The position numbers and the translations under genes are program-made. The notes under the pieces are model-generated. The model saw only the letters and a list, made by a program, of their open reading frames with translations, searched no databases and was not told where the DNA came from. Source: Mycobacterium shinjukuense (GTDB lineage Bacteria; Actinomycetota; Actinomycetes; Mycobacteriales; Mycobacteriaceae). Taken from it: DNA of 64,000 nt. Positions 50,937-60,398 of this stretch are shown here, one piece after another (within the stretch, counting starts at the first letter, position 1; the number at the start of each line of letters is the position of its first letter). The stretch is taken from positions 3,596,001-3,660,000 of the forward strand of contig NZ_AP022575.1 in the NCBI RefSeq assembly GCF_010730055.1, given 5' to 3'.

Positions 50937-52169
50937 ATGGACTTCGCGATGTCGGCCAGGGCCATCGACTACCACAAGCGGCTGTCCGACTTCATGACCG
51001 AGCATGTCTTCCCCGCGGAAGCCGAGTACCACCGCCACCGCCATCAGGCGGGCCCGGGTGACCACACCGTGCCGCCGATCATCGAGGAACTGAAAATCAA
51101 GGCCAAGGAACGTGGTCTGTGGAACCTGTTCCTGCCGACGGAATCGGGGCTGACCAATCTGGAGTACGCGCCGTTGGCCGAGCTGACCGGTTGGAGCCTG
51201 GACATCGCGCCCGAGGCGCTCAACTGTGCGGCTCCCGACACCGGGAACATGGAGATCCTGCACCTCTTCGGCACCGACGAGCAACGAACCCGCTGGCTGC
51301 GGCCACTGCTCGACGGCCAGATCCGCAGCGCCTTTTCGATGACCGAGCCGGCCGTGGCCAGCAGCGATGCGCGCAACATCGAAACCACCATCGCGCGCGA
51401 CGGCGCCGACTACGTGATCAACGGCCGTAAGTGGTGGACATCGGGGGCGGCGGACCCGCGCTGCAAAATCCTCATCGTGATGGGCCGCACCAACCCCGGG
51501 GCGGCCGCTCACCTGCAGCAGTCGATGGTCCTGGTCCCGATCGACACCCCCGGGGTGACGATCGTGCGCTCCACGCCGGTGTTCGGCTGGCAGGACCGGC
51601 ACGGCCACTGCGAGATCGTCTACGACAACGTTCGGGTGCCGGCCAGCAACCTGCTCGGCGACGAGGGCAGCGGCTTCGCGATCGCCCAGGCCCGGCTGGG
51701 GCCGGGCCGCATCCACCACTGCATGCGGGCGCTCGGCGGGGCCGAACGCGCGCTGGCGCTCATGGTGGATCGGGCGCGCAGCCGGGTGGCGTTCGGCCGC
51801 CCGCTGGCCGAACAGGGCGTCATTCAGCAGGCAATCGCCAAGTCCCGCAACGAGATCGACCAAGCCAGGCTGTTGTGTGAGAAGGCGGCGTGGACGATCG
51901 ACCGGCACGGCAACAAGGCGGCGCGCCACCTGGTCGCGATGATCAAAGCGGTGGCCCCACGGGTTGCCTGCGACGTCATCGACCGCGCGATCCAGGTGCA
52001 CGGGGCCGCCGGCGTCAGCGACGACACCCCGCTGGCCCGGCTGTACGGCTGGCATCGCGCCATGCGGATCTTCGACGGACCCGACGAGGTGCACCTGCGA
52101 TCCATTGCCCGCGCCGAACTGGACCGGGAGCAGTCCGCGTTGGCCGCCGCCGTCACCCGAGATGGTTGA
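50937..52169 (+). CDS. fadE2: Acyl-CoA dehydrogenase FadE2
   Basis: A 410-residue acyl-CoA dehydrogenase, related to ACAD10/11 (403 in H37Rv). Landmarks are IRSAFSMTEPAVASSDARNIE (flavin loop), INGRKWWTSGA, RVAFGRPLAEQGVIQQAIA and the C-terminal VHGAAGVSDDTPLARLY. It carries out the first oxidation of a beta-oxidation-like cycle. ATG 50937 (MDFAMSARAID) was chosen over frame starts upstream. It overlaps ptpB by 8 bp and is divergent from the pnt operon. Confidence 0.94.
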   Translation: MDFAMSARAIDYHKRLSDFMTEHVFPAEAEYHRHRHQAGPGDHTVPPIIEELKIKAKERGLWNLFLPTESGLTNLEYAPLAELTGWSLDIAPEALNCAAPDTGNMEILHLFGTDEQRTRWLRPLLDGQIRSAFSMTEPAVASSDARNIETTIARDGADYVINGRKWWTSGAADPRCKILIVMGRTNPGAAAHLQQSMVLVPIDTPGVTIVRSTPVFGWQDRHGHCEIVYDNVRVPASNLLGDEGSGFAIAQARLGPGRIHHCMRALGGAERALALMVDRARSRVAFGRPLAEQGVIQQAIAKSRNEIDQARLLCEKAAWTIDRHGNKAARHLVAMIKAVAPRVACDVIDRAIQVHGAAGVSDDTPLARLYGWHRAMRIFDGPDEVHLRSIARAELDREQSALAAAVTRDG

Positions 52170-52986
52170 CCTCGAGCTGCCCGGAGCGTGGAACTTTCGG
52201 GACGTCGCCCACGCCACCGCGGCGCTGCGCCCGGGACGGCTGTTCCGCTCCAGCGAGCTGAGCCGCCTCGACGAGCACGGGCGCGCCACGTTGCGCCGGC
52301 TGGGCATCACCGACGTCGCCGACCTGCGCTCGTCCCGGGAGGTCGCCCGCCGCGGACCCGGACAGGTGCCCGACGGCATCGACATCCACCGGCTGCCCTT
52401 CCCCGACCTTGCCGATGACCAGGACGCCACCGGCGACGCGGCACCGCACGAAACCGCCTTCACACGGCTCCTGACCGATCGCGAACCCGACGAGCCCGGC
52501 GAGTCCATTGAGGAGACCGCTGCCCGCTACATGACCGACGAATACCGCCAATTCCCTACCCGCACCGGTGCGCAGCGCGCGGTGCATCGGGTGTTCATGC
52601 TGCTGGCCGCCGGGCGCCCGGTGCTCACCCACTGCTTTGCCGGCAAGGACCGCACCGGTTTCGTGGTCGCGATCGTGTTGGCGGCGGTCGGTCTGGACCG
52701 CGACGTCATTCTGGCCGACTACCTGCGGAGCAACGACGCCGTGCCGCAGCTGCGGAACCGGATCACCGAGATGATCCGGCAGCGCTCCGACGCCGAACTG
52801 ACGCCGGAAGTCGTGACGTTCACCAAGGCCCGGCTGTCTGACGGGGTGCTCGGCGTCCGGGCGGAGTACCTGGCCGCGGCGTGGCAGGCGATCGACGAAA
52901 CGTACGGATCGCTGCGGGGTTACCTGCGCGACGCGGGAATCAGCGACGCCGACATGGACCGGTTGCGCGGCGCGTTGCTGCGCTGA
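52162..52986 (+). CDS. ptpB: Protein tyrosine phosphatase PtpB
   Basis: A 274-residue phosphatase (276 in H37Rv). The P-loop is HCFAGKDRTGF, with catalytic Cys 158 and Arg 164. The N-terminal ELPGAWNFRDV-like start and SELSRLDEHGR block match the secreted virulence phosphatase PtpB, which acts on host signalling and dephosphorylates phosphotyrosine and phosphoinositides. It has no classical signal peptide. The start overlaps the fadE2 stop by 8 bp, so the genes are coupled. Confidence 0.95.
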   Translation: MVDLELPGAWNFRDVAHATAALRPGRLFRSSELSRLDEHGRATLRRLGITDVADLRSSREVARRGPGQVPDGIDIHRLPFPDLADDQDATGDAAPHETAFTRLLTDREPDEPGESIEETAARYMTDEYRQFPTRTGAQRAVHRVFMLLAAGRPVLTHCFAGKDRTGFVVAIVLAAVGLDRDVILADYLRSNDAVPQLRNRITEMIRQRSDAELTPEVVTFTKARLSDGVLGVRAEYLAAAWQAIDETYGSLRGYLRDAGISDADMDRLRGALLR

Positions 52987-53098
52987 ACCGATATGAAGTC
53001 GGTCTAAAGGCCAGACACCGCCACGAAATCGCCTTACCCTCAACGAATACGCCTTAGCAAACCCGCAAGCGGGTTCCGGCGCCAGGAAGGATGAGGCG

Positions 53099-54742
53099 TT
53101 GACGTTCACATTCGCGCAGCCGTCGCTGATGGCGGCGGCGGCCGCCGAGTTCGCCGGCATCGGCTCGGCGGTCAGCGAGGCCACCGCTGCCGCGGCGGCC
53201 CCGACGACCAGCCTGCTGGCCGCCGCCGCCGACGAGGTGTCCGTGGCCATCGCGAACGTGTTTGGCGCTTACGGCCAGCAGTACCAAGCGATCAGCGCGC
53301 AACTTGCCGCGTTTCACAACCAGTTCGTCCAGAACTTGACGGCGGCCGCCAACGCCTACATCAATGCCGAGGCCAGCAATGCGGCCGCGCTGGTGCAAGG
53401 GGCCGCCGGTGGGCTCCTGGCGCCGACCCCGTCGCCGGCAGTACCGCCCCTCGCCCAGAACACGGCGATCATCATGGGTGGTACCGGAATGCCGATACCC
53501 ACGCCGGGTTACCTAAACGCCATCACGACGTTATTCATCGACCCTGTGGTGATGAATCCTGTCGTCAGAGCGCTGTTCACACCCGAAGAGCTCTACCCGA
53601 TCACCGGAGTCAAAAGCCTGCCCTTGCGTATATCGGTTGATGAGGGCCTCACCATTCTCAACAGCGCGATCATGGAAGAAATCGCCGCTGGAAACAACGT
53701 CACGGTGTTCGGCTACTCGCAAAGCGCCGTCATCGCGTCACTGGAAATGCAACGCCTCATTTCCGAAGGTGCTCCCTATCAGAGTCAGCTCAGTTTCATC
53801 CTGACCGGCAATGAGATGAATCCCAACGGTGGCATCCTTGCGCGGTTCCCCGGTCTGAACATCCCGTCCCTCGGCTTGCCGTTCTACGGGGCAACCCCGG
53901 ACAATCCGTACACGACGACCACCTACACGATCGAGTACGACGGCTTCGCCGACTTCCCGCGCTATCCCCTCAATGTGGTTTCCGACCTCAACGCACTCAT
54001 GGGGATCCTCACCGTCCACACCCAGTATCCAGACCTCACGCCCGCACAAATCGCGTCGGCCACGCTGTTGCCGACGCAGGGCACGACGTCGAATACGTAC
54101 TTCATTATTGAAACCGAGCATCTGCCGCTGCTGGCCCCGGTGCGGGCAATCCCCGTCATTGGCCCACCCCTGGCGGCGCTGGTCGAACCGGATTTGGAGG
54201 TGATCGTCAATCTGGGCTACGGCGACCCGAACTTTGGCTATTCGACCAGCCCGGCGAACGTGCCCACACCGTTCGGCTTGTGGCCGGACGTTCCCCCGCA
54301 AGTGATCGCCAATGCACTGGTCGCCGGAACGCAGCAAGGCATCCAGGATTTCGCGGTTGCGCTGCCGGCAGCGCTGACCACCCTGCCCACGATCGCGGCT
54401 CCCGCCATGCCGCCATATGTGCAGGCGCTCGCGCCGGCGCCGCCACCCTCGGTGCCCGCGACGCCGCTCAATATCGTCAACACCTTCGCAGCTGTCATAT
54501 CGACCGACTACGCGGTCCTGCTTCCCACGGCAGATGTCACCACGGCGTTTCTTACCACCCTGCCCGCCTACAACCTCACCCTGTTCTTGAACCAGCTGCT
54601 GCAGGGCAACCTCGTCAACGCGATCGGATTCCCGCTTGCCGCCACCGTCGGACTGGTCTCACTGGGCGGTTTGATCGAGTTCATCGCGGTCGCGGTCACA
54701 ATCATGGACAACATCCAGCAGCTGCAAGCCCTCACCTTCTAG
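53099..54742 (+). CDS. PE2: PE family protein with PE-PPE hydrolase domain (PE2-like)
   Basis: A 547-residue protein. The PE domain (SLMAAAAAEFAGIGSAVSEA; ANAYINAEASNAAALVQG) covers about residues 1-95, and the PE-PPE domain carries GYSQS near residue 205. A C-terminal hydrophobic stretch lies at about 510-540. The start is TTG at 53099, the only in-frame option before the PE domain, with AGGAAGG about nine bases upstream. It follows ptpB by 112 bp. By synteny it corresponds to PE2 (Rv0152c). Confidence 0.88.
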   Translation: MTFTFAQPSLMAAAAAEFAGIGSAVSEATAAAAAPTTSLLAAAADEVSVAIANVFGAYGQQYQAISAQLAAFHNQFVQNLTAAANAYINAEASNAAALVQGAAGGLLAPTPSPAVPPLAQNTAIIMGGTGMPIPTPGYLNAITTLFIDPVVMNPVVRALFTPEELYPITGVKSLPLRISVDEGLTILNSAIMEEIAAGNNVTVFGYSQSAVIASLEMQRLISEGAPYQSQLSFILTGNEMNPNGGILARFPGLNIPSLGLPFYGATPDNPYTTTTYTIEYDGFADFPRYPLNVVSDLNALMGILTVHTQYPDLTPAQIASATLLPTQGTTSNTYFIIETEHLPLLAPVRAIPVIGPPLAALVEPDLEVIVNLGYGDPNFGYSTSPANVPTPFGLWPDVPPQVIANALVAGTQQGIQDFAVALPAALTTLPTIAAPAMPPYVQALAPAPPPSVPATPLNIVNTFAAVISTDYAVLLPTADVTTAFLTTLPAYNLTLFLNQLLQGNLVNAIGFPLAATVGLVSLGGLIEFIAVAVTIMDNIQQLQALTF

Positions 54743-54950
54743 CTTGGGCGGCCGGGCGAAAGGCCTTGACGCCGCTCTACATCGCTACTTCTAGTGGCCG
54801 GGAAGCTCGCAGGTTTCCGCACCATGAAAGGCAAGACCGATCTACGCTGACTGGTGCCAGGCTTCGCTGATGGTTAGCTTCGCCAGGTCATCGGGAACAC
54901 AATAGCGTCGGTAGCACAGCGAAAGCCCCAGTTGAGAACGGAATTGGCTG

Positions 54951-56663
54951 ATGACATACCTGGCGACGCAACCGCAGCTCCTCGTAGAGACCGCGGCGAC
55001 GGTGGCAGGAATTCGCTCGGCAATCGCCGAGGCCAACGCGGCCGCGGCGGGCCCGACGACCGGATTGGTGGCGGCCGCCGCCGACGAGGTGTCGGCGGCG
55101 GCCGCGAGGCTCTTTGGCGCCTATGCCCAGCAATGGCACGCGGTCATCGGCGAAGCGATGGCGTTCCACGAGAAATTCGTGCAGGCGTTGGCCGCCGCCG
55201 GGAGCGCCTACGCGGCGGCCGAAGCCGCTAACGCGGCGGCGGTGGCGAGCGTGCTTGGTGGCGGGCCCGCGATCGGGGCGCCCTTGGCGGCGACCTACGA
55301 CGTGGCGCTGATCATGAGCGGCAGCGGCACGCCGATTCCGAGCGTGGAGTGGATGGCCGGCGTCCTCCCCTACATCGCCGCCAACTCTCCGGTGACCGGC
55401 GCATCGTTGCCCCTGGACACGCCCGAGGGCTTCTATCCGGTTACCGGAATCAAGGACTTGCTGGCTAACGTGTCGGTCGCGCGGGGCGTAGAGGTCCTCG
55501 ATCTCGCACTCTTTGGACCCCAGGGGCTGATCACCGCGCAGGGACAAAGCGTTGGCGTGTTGGGATACTCGCAAAGCTCGATCATCTCCTCGCTGGAGAT
55601 GCGCCACCTCGCAGCCCTGGGTAGCCCGAATACGGACAAGCTCAGCTTCACCCTGTTGGCCAACCCGATGAATCCCAACGGCGGCCTGCTGGCACGATTC
55701 CCCGGTCTATCCATGCCGGCGCTGGGTATGGAGTTCTACGGGGCGACACCGTCGAACACCGGCTACCCGCTGAGCTCGTACACGCTGCAATACGACGGAT
55801 TCGCCGACTTCCCGCGCTACCCGCTCAATGTCTTGTCGGTGCTCAACGCGATGGCCGGCATCGAGTTCGTGCACACCGCCTACGCGGGTTTGGATCCGAA
55901 CAACCTGCCCCCCGGCTACAACCTTGTCGAGTTGCCGGTATCCCCGACCAACAACGGCCTCGAGCACTACTACATGATCACCTATCCCGGTCTGCCGCTG
56001 CTGCACCCGCTGCGGGCCGTCCCGGTGCTCGGCAATCCCTTGGCGAATCTGGTCGAACCGAATTTGACCTATCTGGTCAACCTGGGCTATGGCGACCCCC
56101 ACTATGGCTATTCGACCGACTATGCCGATGTGCCCACGCCGTTCGGGCTGTTCCCCTCGATCAACCCGATAACCTTCGCCGGGGATATGCTCAGCGGCAC
56201 CCAACAGGGCGTCAACGCGTTCGGGCGCGACCTCAGCGCCATGGCGCCGACATCGCCGCCCAGCCCGTCGCTGCCGGACCTTTCGCAAACCGGCGGCCTG
56301 CCGATACCGTGGACGCTGCCCAGCACACCGGCGCCCACGGGCTTATCGCTCGTCAGCTTCATCGGTGCGCTGAAGGCGGCGAACACCAATATCGCCAACA
56401 CCATTAGCGATGCGGCCGCGACCGGCTACGCGGTGGCGCTGCCGACGGCGGACATCGCGAATTCCCTGCTGACCAGCGTGCCGTCCTATGGCGTCAATCT
56501 CTTCCTGGACGGGATCGCCCAGGCGGCGACCGGTGACCCCATCGGACTGGTCAACGCGATTGGGCATCCGATCGCCGCCGGCGCCGCATTGGTGACAATC
56601 GCCGGCGGTTTCGAGTTCCTGGTGTTGTTCAATGCCGCCGAATCGATTGCCCAGCTCGGCTAG
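54951..56663 (+). CDS. PE1: PE family protein with PE-PPE hydrolase domain (PE1-like)
   Basis: A 570-residue protein. The PE domain (QPQLLVETAATVAGIRSAIA; AAAEAANAAAVASVL) is followed by the PE-PPE domain with GYSQS near residue 206 and a final hydrophobic helix ending VLFNAAESIAQLG. It is a paralogue of the gene before it (both have NPMNPNGGLLARFPGL-like and YDGFADFPRYPLN blocks). By synteny it corresponds to PE1 (Rv0151c). Such PE-PPE domains have esterase activity on short-chain esters. Confidence 0.9.
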   Translation: MTYLATQPQLLVETAATVAGIRSAIAEANAAAAGPTTGLVAAAADEVSAAAARLFGAYAQQWHAVIGEAMAFHEKFVQALAAAGSAYAAAEAANAAAVASVLGGGPAIGAPLAATYDVALIMSGSGTPIPSVEWMAGVLPYIAANSPVTGASLPLDTPEGFYPVTGIKDLLANVSVARGVEVLDLALFGPQGLITAQGQSVGVLGYSQSSIISSLEMRHLAALGSPNTDKLSFTLLANPMNPNGGLLARFPGLSMPALGMEFYGATPSNTGYPLSSYTLQYDGFADFPRYPLNVLSVLNAMAGIEFVHTAYAGLDPNNLPPGYNLVELPVSPTNNGLEHYYMITYPGLPLLHPLRAVPVLGNPLANLVEPNLTYLVNLGYGDPHYGYSTDYADVPTPFGLFPSINPITFAGDMLSGTQQGVNAFGRDLSAMAPTSPPSPSLPDLSQTGGLPIPWTLPSTPAPTGLSLVSFIGALKAANTNIANTISDAAATGYAVALPTADIANSLLTSVPSYGVNLFLDGIAQAATGDPIGLVNAIGHPIAAGAALVTIAGGFEFLVLFNAAESIAQLG

Positions 56664-56682
56664 CGAGCCCGTGCGAGTGCGC

Positions 56683-57651
56683 TCACGGCTCGAGCACGAG
56701 CTTGCCCAGCACCCCCCCGTCGTCCAGGCTCTGCAATGCGGTCGGCGCTTCGGACAACGGATAACGTTGCGGCGGAGGGGGTCTCAGCCCCAAAAAGACC
56801 AGCTGACTCAGGCCCCAAGAGAACAGGGCGGCCGAACCAGGGACCTTGTTGAGGTATTCGCCCCACGCGACGCCCACCACGCTGATGTTGCGCAGCAGCA
56901 GGCGGCTCACCGCGAGCGTGGGAACTTCGCCCGCCGCAAAGCCGATCACCAGCAACTTGCCGTCGATCGCCAGCACGCGAATCGCGTCGTCGAAGACCGC
57001 ACCGCCGACGGGATCGACGACGATGTCCACCCCCTGCCCGTTGGTGTGCTCATACACCTGCTCGACCCAGCCCTCGCCCAACGCGAGCACCACGTCGGCG
57101 CCAAGCGCGGAGACATAGTCGATGGCACTTTCGCGGCGCACCACGGCGATCACCTGGCTGGCGCACATCGCCTTGGCGAGCTGAACGGCCGCGGTGCCCA
57201 CCCCTCCGGCAGCGCCCAAAACCAACACCGAGTCACCTGGCCGCATCGCGGCGCGACGAGCCAGCGCGAAGTACATGGTGTTGTAGTTCACCAACAACGA
57301 AACCGACTCGGCATCATCGAGTTCGGAGGGGCTGCGCACCACGTTGGTCACCGGAACGGCCACCTGCTCGGCATAGCCGCCGAGCACACCGAACGACGAA
57401 ACACGCTCGCCCACACGGAAACCCGACTTGACTGGTGCGGAAAGCACCACACCGGACGTTTCCATGCCGGGCACGAACGGCGGTGACAACTTCAGTTGAT
57501 ACTCGCCCTTGCTCAGCAGCAGATCCGGATAGCACACACCGGCAGCCCGAACGTCGATGACGACCTTGTCACCATCACCGGTAACGTCATCGATGTCGGT
57601 GTACACCATGCCGGATGGACCGGAAAGCTCTTGGACGACACAGGCTTTCAT
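56683..57651 (-). CDS. NADPH:quinone oxidoreductase-like protein (Rv0149 type)
   Basis: A 322-residue zinc-independent medium-chain reductase. The cofactor motif is VLVLGAAGGVGTAAVQLAKA near residue 147, and the active-site region has VRAAGVCYPDLLLSKGEYQ. No zinc ligands are conserved. It converges on PE1 (20 bp between stops) and is preceded by an SDR 6 bp away, so the two are co-transcribed. The reaction is probably reduction of a quinone or enone. Confidence 0.92.
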   Translation of the reverse strand: MKACVVQELSGPSGMVYTDIDDVTGDGDKVVIDVRAAGVCYPDLLLSKGEYQLKLSPPFVPGMETSGVVLSAPVKSGFRVGERVSSFGVLGGYAEQVAVPVTNVVRSPSELDDAESVSLLVNYNTMYFALARRAAMRPGDSVLVLGAAGGVGTAAVQLAKAMCASQVIAVVRRESAIDYVSALGADVVLALGEGWVEQVYEHTNGQGVDIVVDPVGGAVFDDAIRVLAIDGKLLVIGFAAGEVPTLAVSRLLLRNISVVGVAWGEYLNKVPGSAALFSWGLSQLVFLGLRPPPPQRYPLSEAPTALQSLDDGGVLGKLVLEP

Positions 57652-57656
57652 TTACA

Positions 57657-58517
57657 TTACAACTTGAATCCGGCTTTTTTCACGTCTGATAGGTCGGTGA
57701 TCTGGGCCCAGTGCTCCGCGACATCCTGCACCGATGGCGGGGTCTCGAAGTTGGCGCCATCGTTCTGAAACAAGGCAACCCGCTGTACCTTGCCGCCACC
57801 GACGACGAATACCGATGCGTTGTCGGCGCATTCCTCGGTGCACAGGTAGGCCACCACCGGCGCAACGAACTCCGGCGTGAGCTTCTCCAGCACCTCGGGC
57901 GGCATGATATCCTGGGTCATTCTGGTGGCCGCGATTGGGGCGACCGCGTTGGCGTGGATGTTGTACTTGGCCCCCTCCAGCGCCAGCGTATTGACCAGGC
58001 CGACCAAGCCCAGCTTGGCCGCCCCGTAGTTAGTCTGGCCGAAGTTGCCGAACAGCCCACTGGTAGAGGTGGCCACGACCACCCGGCCGTAGCTCTGCTC
58101 GCGGAAATGCGGCCAAGCCGCCCGGATCACGTTGTATCCGCCGTACAGATGCACCTTGAGCACGGCGTCCCAATTCTCGAACGTCATCTTGTGGAAGGTG
58201 CCGTCGCGCAGGATCCCGGCGTTGCTCACCACACCGTGCACCGCGCCGAACTCGTCTAGCGCGGTCTTGATGATGTTGGCCGCACCGTCCTGGGTGGCGA
58301 CGCTGTCGTAGTTGGCTACCGCACGGCCACCCGCGTCACGAATCTCGGCGACCACCTGGTCGGCCATCGCCGATCCGGCACCCGTGCCGTCACGGGCTCC
58401 GCCGAGGTCGTTGACGACGACACTGGCACCCTCCGCGGCAAGGGTGAGGGCGTATGAACGGCCCAGTCCCCCACCGGCTCCGGTGACAATGACGACGCGA
58501 TCCTGCACTCCGGGCAT
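57657..58517 (-). CDS. Short-chain dehydrogenase/reductase (Rv0148 type)
   Basis: A 286-residue SDR. Motifs are VTGAGGGLGRSYAL near residue 11, VSNAG at about 97, the catalytic Ser in VVATSTSGLFGNFG and YGAAKLG near 163. The sequence resembles the dehydrogenase domain of peroxisomal multifunctional enzyme type 2, which acts in beta-oxidation. The C-terminal extension includes FVVGGGKVQRVALFQNDG. It sits between the quinone oxidoreductase and the aldehyde dehydrogenase genes with short spacings. Confidence 0.93.
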   Translation of the reverse strand: MPGVQDRVVIVTGAGGGLGRSYALTLAAEGASVVVNDLGGARDGTGAGSAMADQVVAEIRDAGGRAVANYDSVATQDGAANIIKTALDEFGAVHGVVSNAGILRDGTFHKMTFENWDAVLKVHLYGGYNVIRAAWPHFREQSYGRVVVATSTSGLFGNFGQTNYGAAKLGLVGLVNTLALEGAKYNIHANAVAPIAATRMTQDIMPPEVLEKLTPEFVAPVVAYLCTEECADNASVFVVGGGKVQRVALFQNDGANFETPPSVQDVAEHWAQITDLSDVKKAGFKL

Positions 58518-58545
58518 CAGTTTCCTCTCTGCAGTTGTTGGACCG

Positions 58546-59973
58546 CTAGAACAGCCTGCGAGCCAGCTTGAAAGCCCGCTCGGTGTACGGCGGGTAGGTA
58601 ACGCTCGACAGGTCGGGCCGAGTCGGTTTGGTCAACACCGACTTGCGGTGGCTGAACTCCTCGAAGCCCCAACGTCCGTGGTAGGCGCCCATGCCCGAGG
58701 CGCCGACGCCGCCGAACGGCAGCTTGGCCGTGGACACGTGAAAGGCCAGGTGGTTGACCAGCATTCCGCCGGCCGACACCTCCTTGATCACCCGCTCGCG
58801 GACGTGACGCGACTTGGTGAACAGATACGCCGACAGCGGCTTGGGCCGCGAGTTGACGAAACGTATTGCCTCGTCTAGAGATTCGACGGTGAGCACCGGT
58901 AGGATCGGTCCGAAGATCTCGTTTGTCATCAGTGCGCCCGCCGGATCGGGGTCGACGACCACCGCCGGTTGGATGCGCAGGCTCGAGGGGTCACACTCGC
59001 CGCCCACGACCACCTCGCCTTTCGCGCTAGCTTTCGCCTCGGCGAGGTAGCCACTCAACCGGTTGAACTGGCGCTGGTTGACGATGCGCATTCCGTGCGG
59101 CTGATCGGAGCGGAACTTGGTGATGGCCGCTGCGATCTTGTCGACGAGTTCGTCGCGGATGGCGGCGTCGGCCAGCACGTAGTCGGGTGCGACGCACGTC
59201 TGCCCGGCGTTGAGCAGCTTGATCCAGGCGATCCGCTTGGCCGCGACGTCCACGTCGGCATCGGCCGCGACGATCACCGGGCTCTTGCCACCCAGTTCCA
59301 GGGTGACCGGGGTCAGATGTGGTGCCGCGCCCTCATACACCTTGCGGCCGATCTCGGTGCCGCCGGTGAACATCACGCGGTCCAGGCCCTGCGCGATCAG
59401 CTGCTGGCTCACCGACCCGTCGCCCTCGACCACCGCGATCGCATCGTTGTCCAGATAGCGCGGCACCAACTCGGCCATCAAGCGCGAGGACGCCGGCGCG
59501 ATCTCCGACGGCTTGAGCACGACGGCATTTCCGGCGGCGATCGCACCGACCGCCGGACCCAACGTCAGGTAAAACGGGTAGTTCCAGGCGCCGATGATCA
59601 GCACGGTGCCGTAGGGCTCGTACTCCACCCAGCCCCGGCCCGGCAGCTGCGGCACCTCGAGCAGCTGGTACTTGCGCCGCATCCACCGGCGCACCCGCTT
59701 GGCGGCGTACTTCGCCTCGGCGGTGGTGGTCGCGATGTCGGCGATGTATGCCTCAAACGGGTTGCGGTCCAGGTCGTCGGCCAGCGCCTGGGAGATCGCC
59801 CGCTCGTTCTCTTCCATCAACCTGGCCAACGCGAGCAACTGCCGCTTGCGCCACTCGACGTCGCGGGTGCGCCCGGTCGCGAATGTCTTGCGCAGCCGGG
59901 CCACGGTTTGGACGACATCCGATTGCGATGACCCGGACGTGGGTGCGGTCGTGGGCAGGGAGTCGGTGGTCAT
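58546..59973 (-). CDS. Fatty aldehyde dehydrogenase (Rv0147 type)
   Basis: A 475-residue ALDH of class 3. The catalytic Cys is in LLNAGQTCVAPDYV and the general base Glu in TLELGGKSPVIV. The C-terminal PFGGVGASGMGAYHG is the usual ALDH3 sequence. It oxidises aldehydes to acids with NAD(P). ATG 59973 has GGAAGGAAGG upstream; the longer frame adds 14 unrelated residues. A final hydrophobic tail (YTERAFKLARRLF) resembles the membrane-proximal end of fatty aldehyde dehydrogenases. Confidence 0.93.
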   Translation of the reverse strand: MTTDSLPTTAPTSGSSQSDVVQTVARLRKTFATGRTRDVEWRKRQLLALARLMEENERAISQALADDLDRNPFEAYIADIATTTAEAKYAAKRVRRWMRRKYQLLEVPQLPGRGWVEYEPYGTVLIIGAWNYPFYLTLGPAVGAIAAGNAVVLKPSEIAPASSRLMAELVPRYLDNDAIAVVEGDGSVSQQLIAQGLDRVMFTGGTEIGRKVYEGAAPHLTPVTLELGGKSPVIVAADADVDVAAKRIAWIKLLNAGQTCVAPDYVLADAAIRDELVDKIAAAITKFRSDQPHGMRIVNQRQFNRLSGYLAEAKASAKGEVVVGGECDPSSLRIQPAVVVDPDPAGALMTNEIFGPILPVLTVESLDEAIRFVNSRPKPLSAYLFTKSRHVRERVIKEVSAGGMLVNHLAFHVSTAKLPFGGVGASGMGAYHGRWGFEEFSHRKSVLTKPTRPDLSSVTYPPYTERAFKLARRLF

Positions 59974-60107
59974 CGTTGTCCTTCCTTCCCGCAGGTGCCG
60001 GTCACGTGCGGCCACCCACCGGTGATAATCGCGATCCTAGTCACCCGGTCGGGACAGCAATAGGACGGCAGCCGGAAGAGACCGAACCACGGCGTCGTGC
60101 GCCGGCG

Positions 60108-60350
60108 CTACCGCCGCTCCGCCGTGACCAGCTCGGCCACCGCGTTTTCGACAACCGCCGGGACGCCGGCAACCCAGCGGCCCAGCCGGCGTATCTCGTC
60201 CTGCGCGGTGTGCGCCGTCGCCCGCCAGCCGTGGTCATCGAGCCAATCGGCGACGACCGCTCGATTCGGGTCGTGCTCTAGCAGATCCAGCACGTCTGCC
60301 GCCCGTTGCAACCCCAGTCCGCCACGCTGGCGGCCCGTCTTCGGCTCGCG
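60108..60350 (-). pseudogene. C-terminal relic of a SAM-dependent methyltransferase (Rv0145 type)
   Basis: Only the last 70-75 residues of a methyltransferase of the same family as the adjacent gene are present. RAADVLDLLEHDPNRAVVADWLD, the DEIRRLGRWVAGVP block and the end ELVTAERR align with the intact paralogue (VADVLGF, DSDRAVLADWL, DEMRRLGRWVDGVP, EFVTAERL). No SAM-binding region is left, and the upstream sequence is unrelated. H37Rv has two intact tandem genes, Rv0145 and Rv0146, so the second copy has decayed here. A downstream start inside the frame (near 60374) is not meaningful. Confidence 0.75.
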
Positions 60351-60398
60351 GTAGCGGCGGGCAGAAACGGCCACGGTCCCTCGGCCCCTTGGCGCTGC

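Noticed and set aside
50739..52508. Upstream extension of the pntAa frame
   Set aside because: It is antisense to fadE2 and ptpB; the PntAa family begins at ATG 50738.
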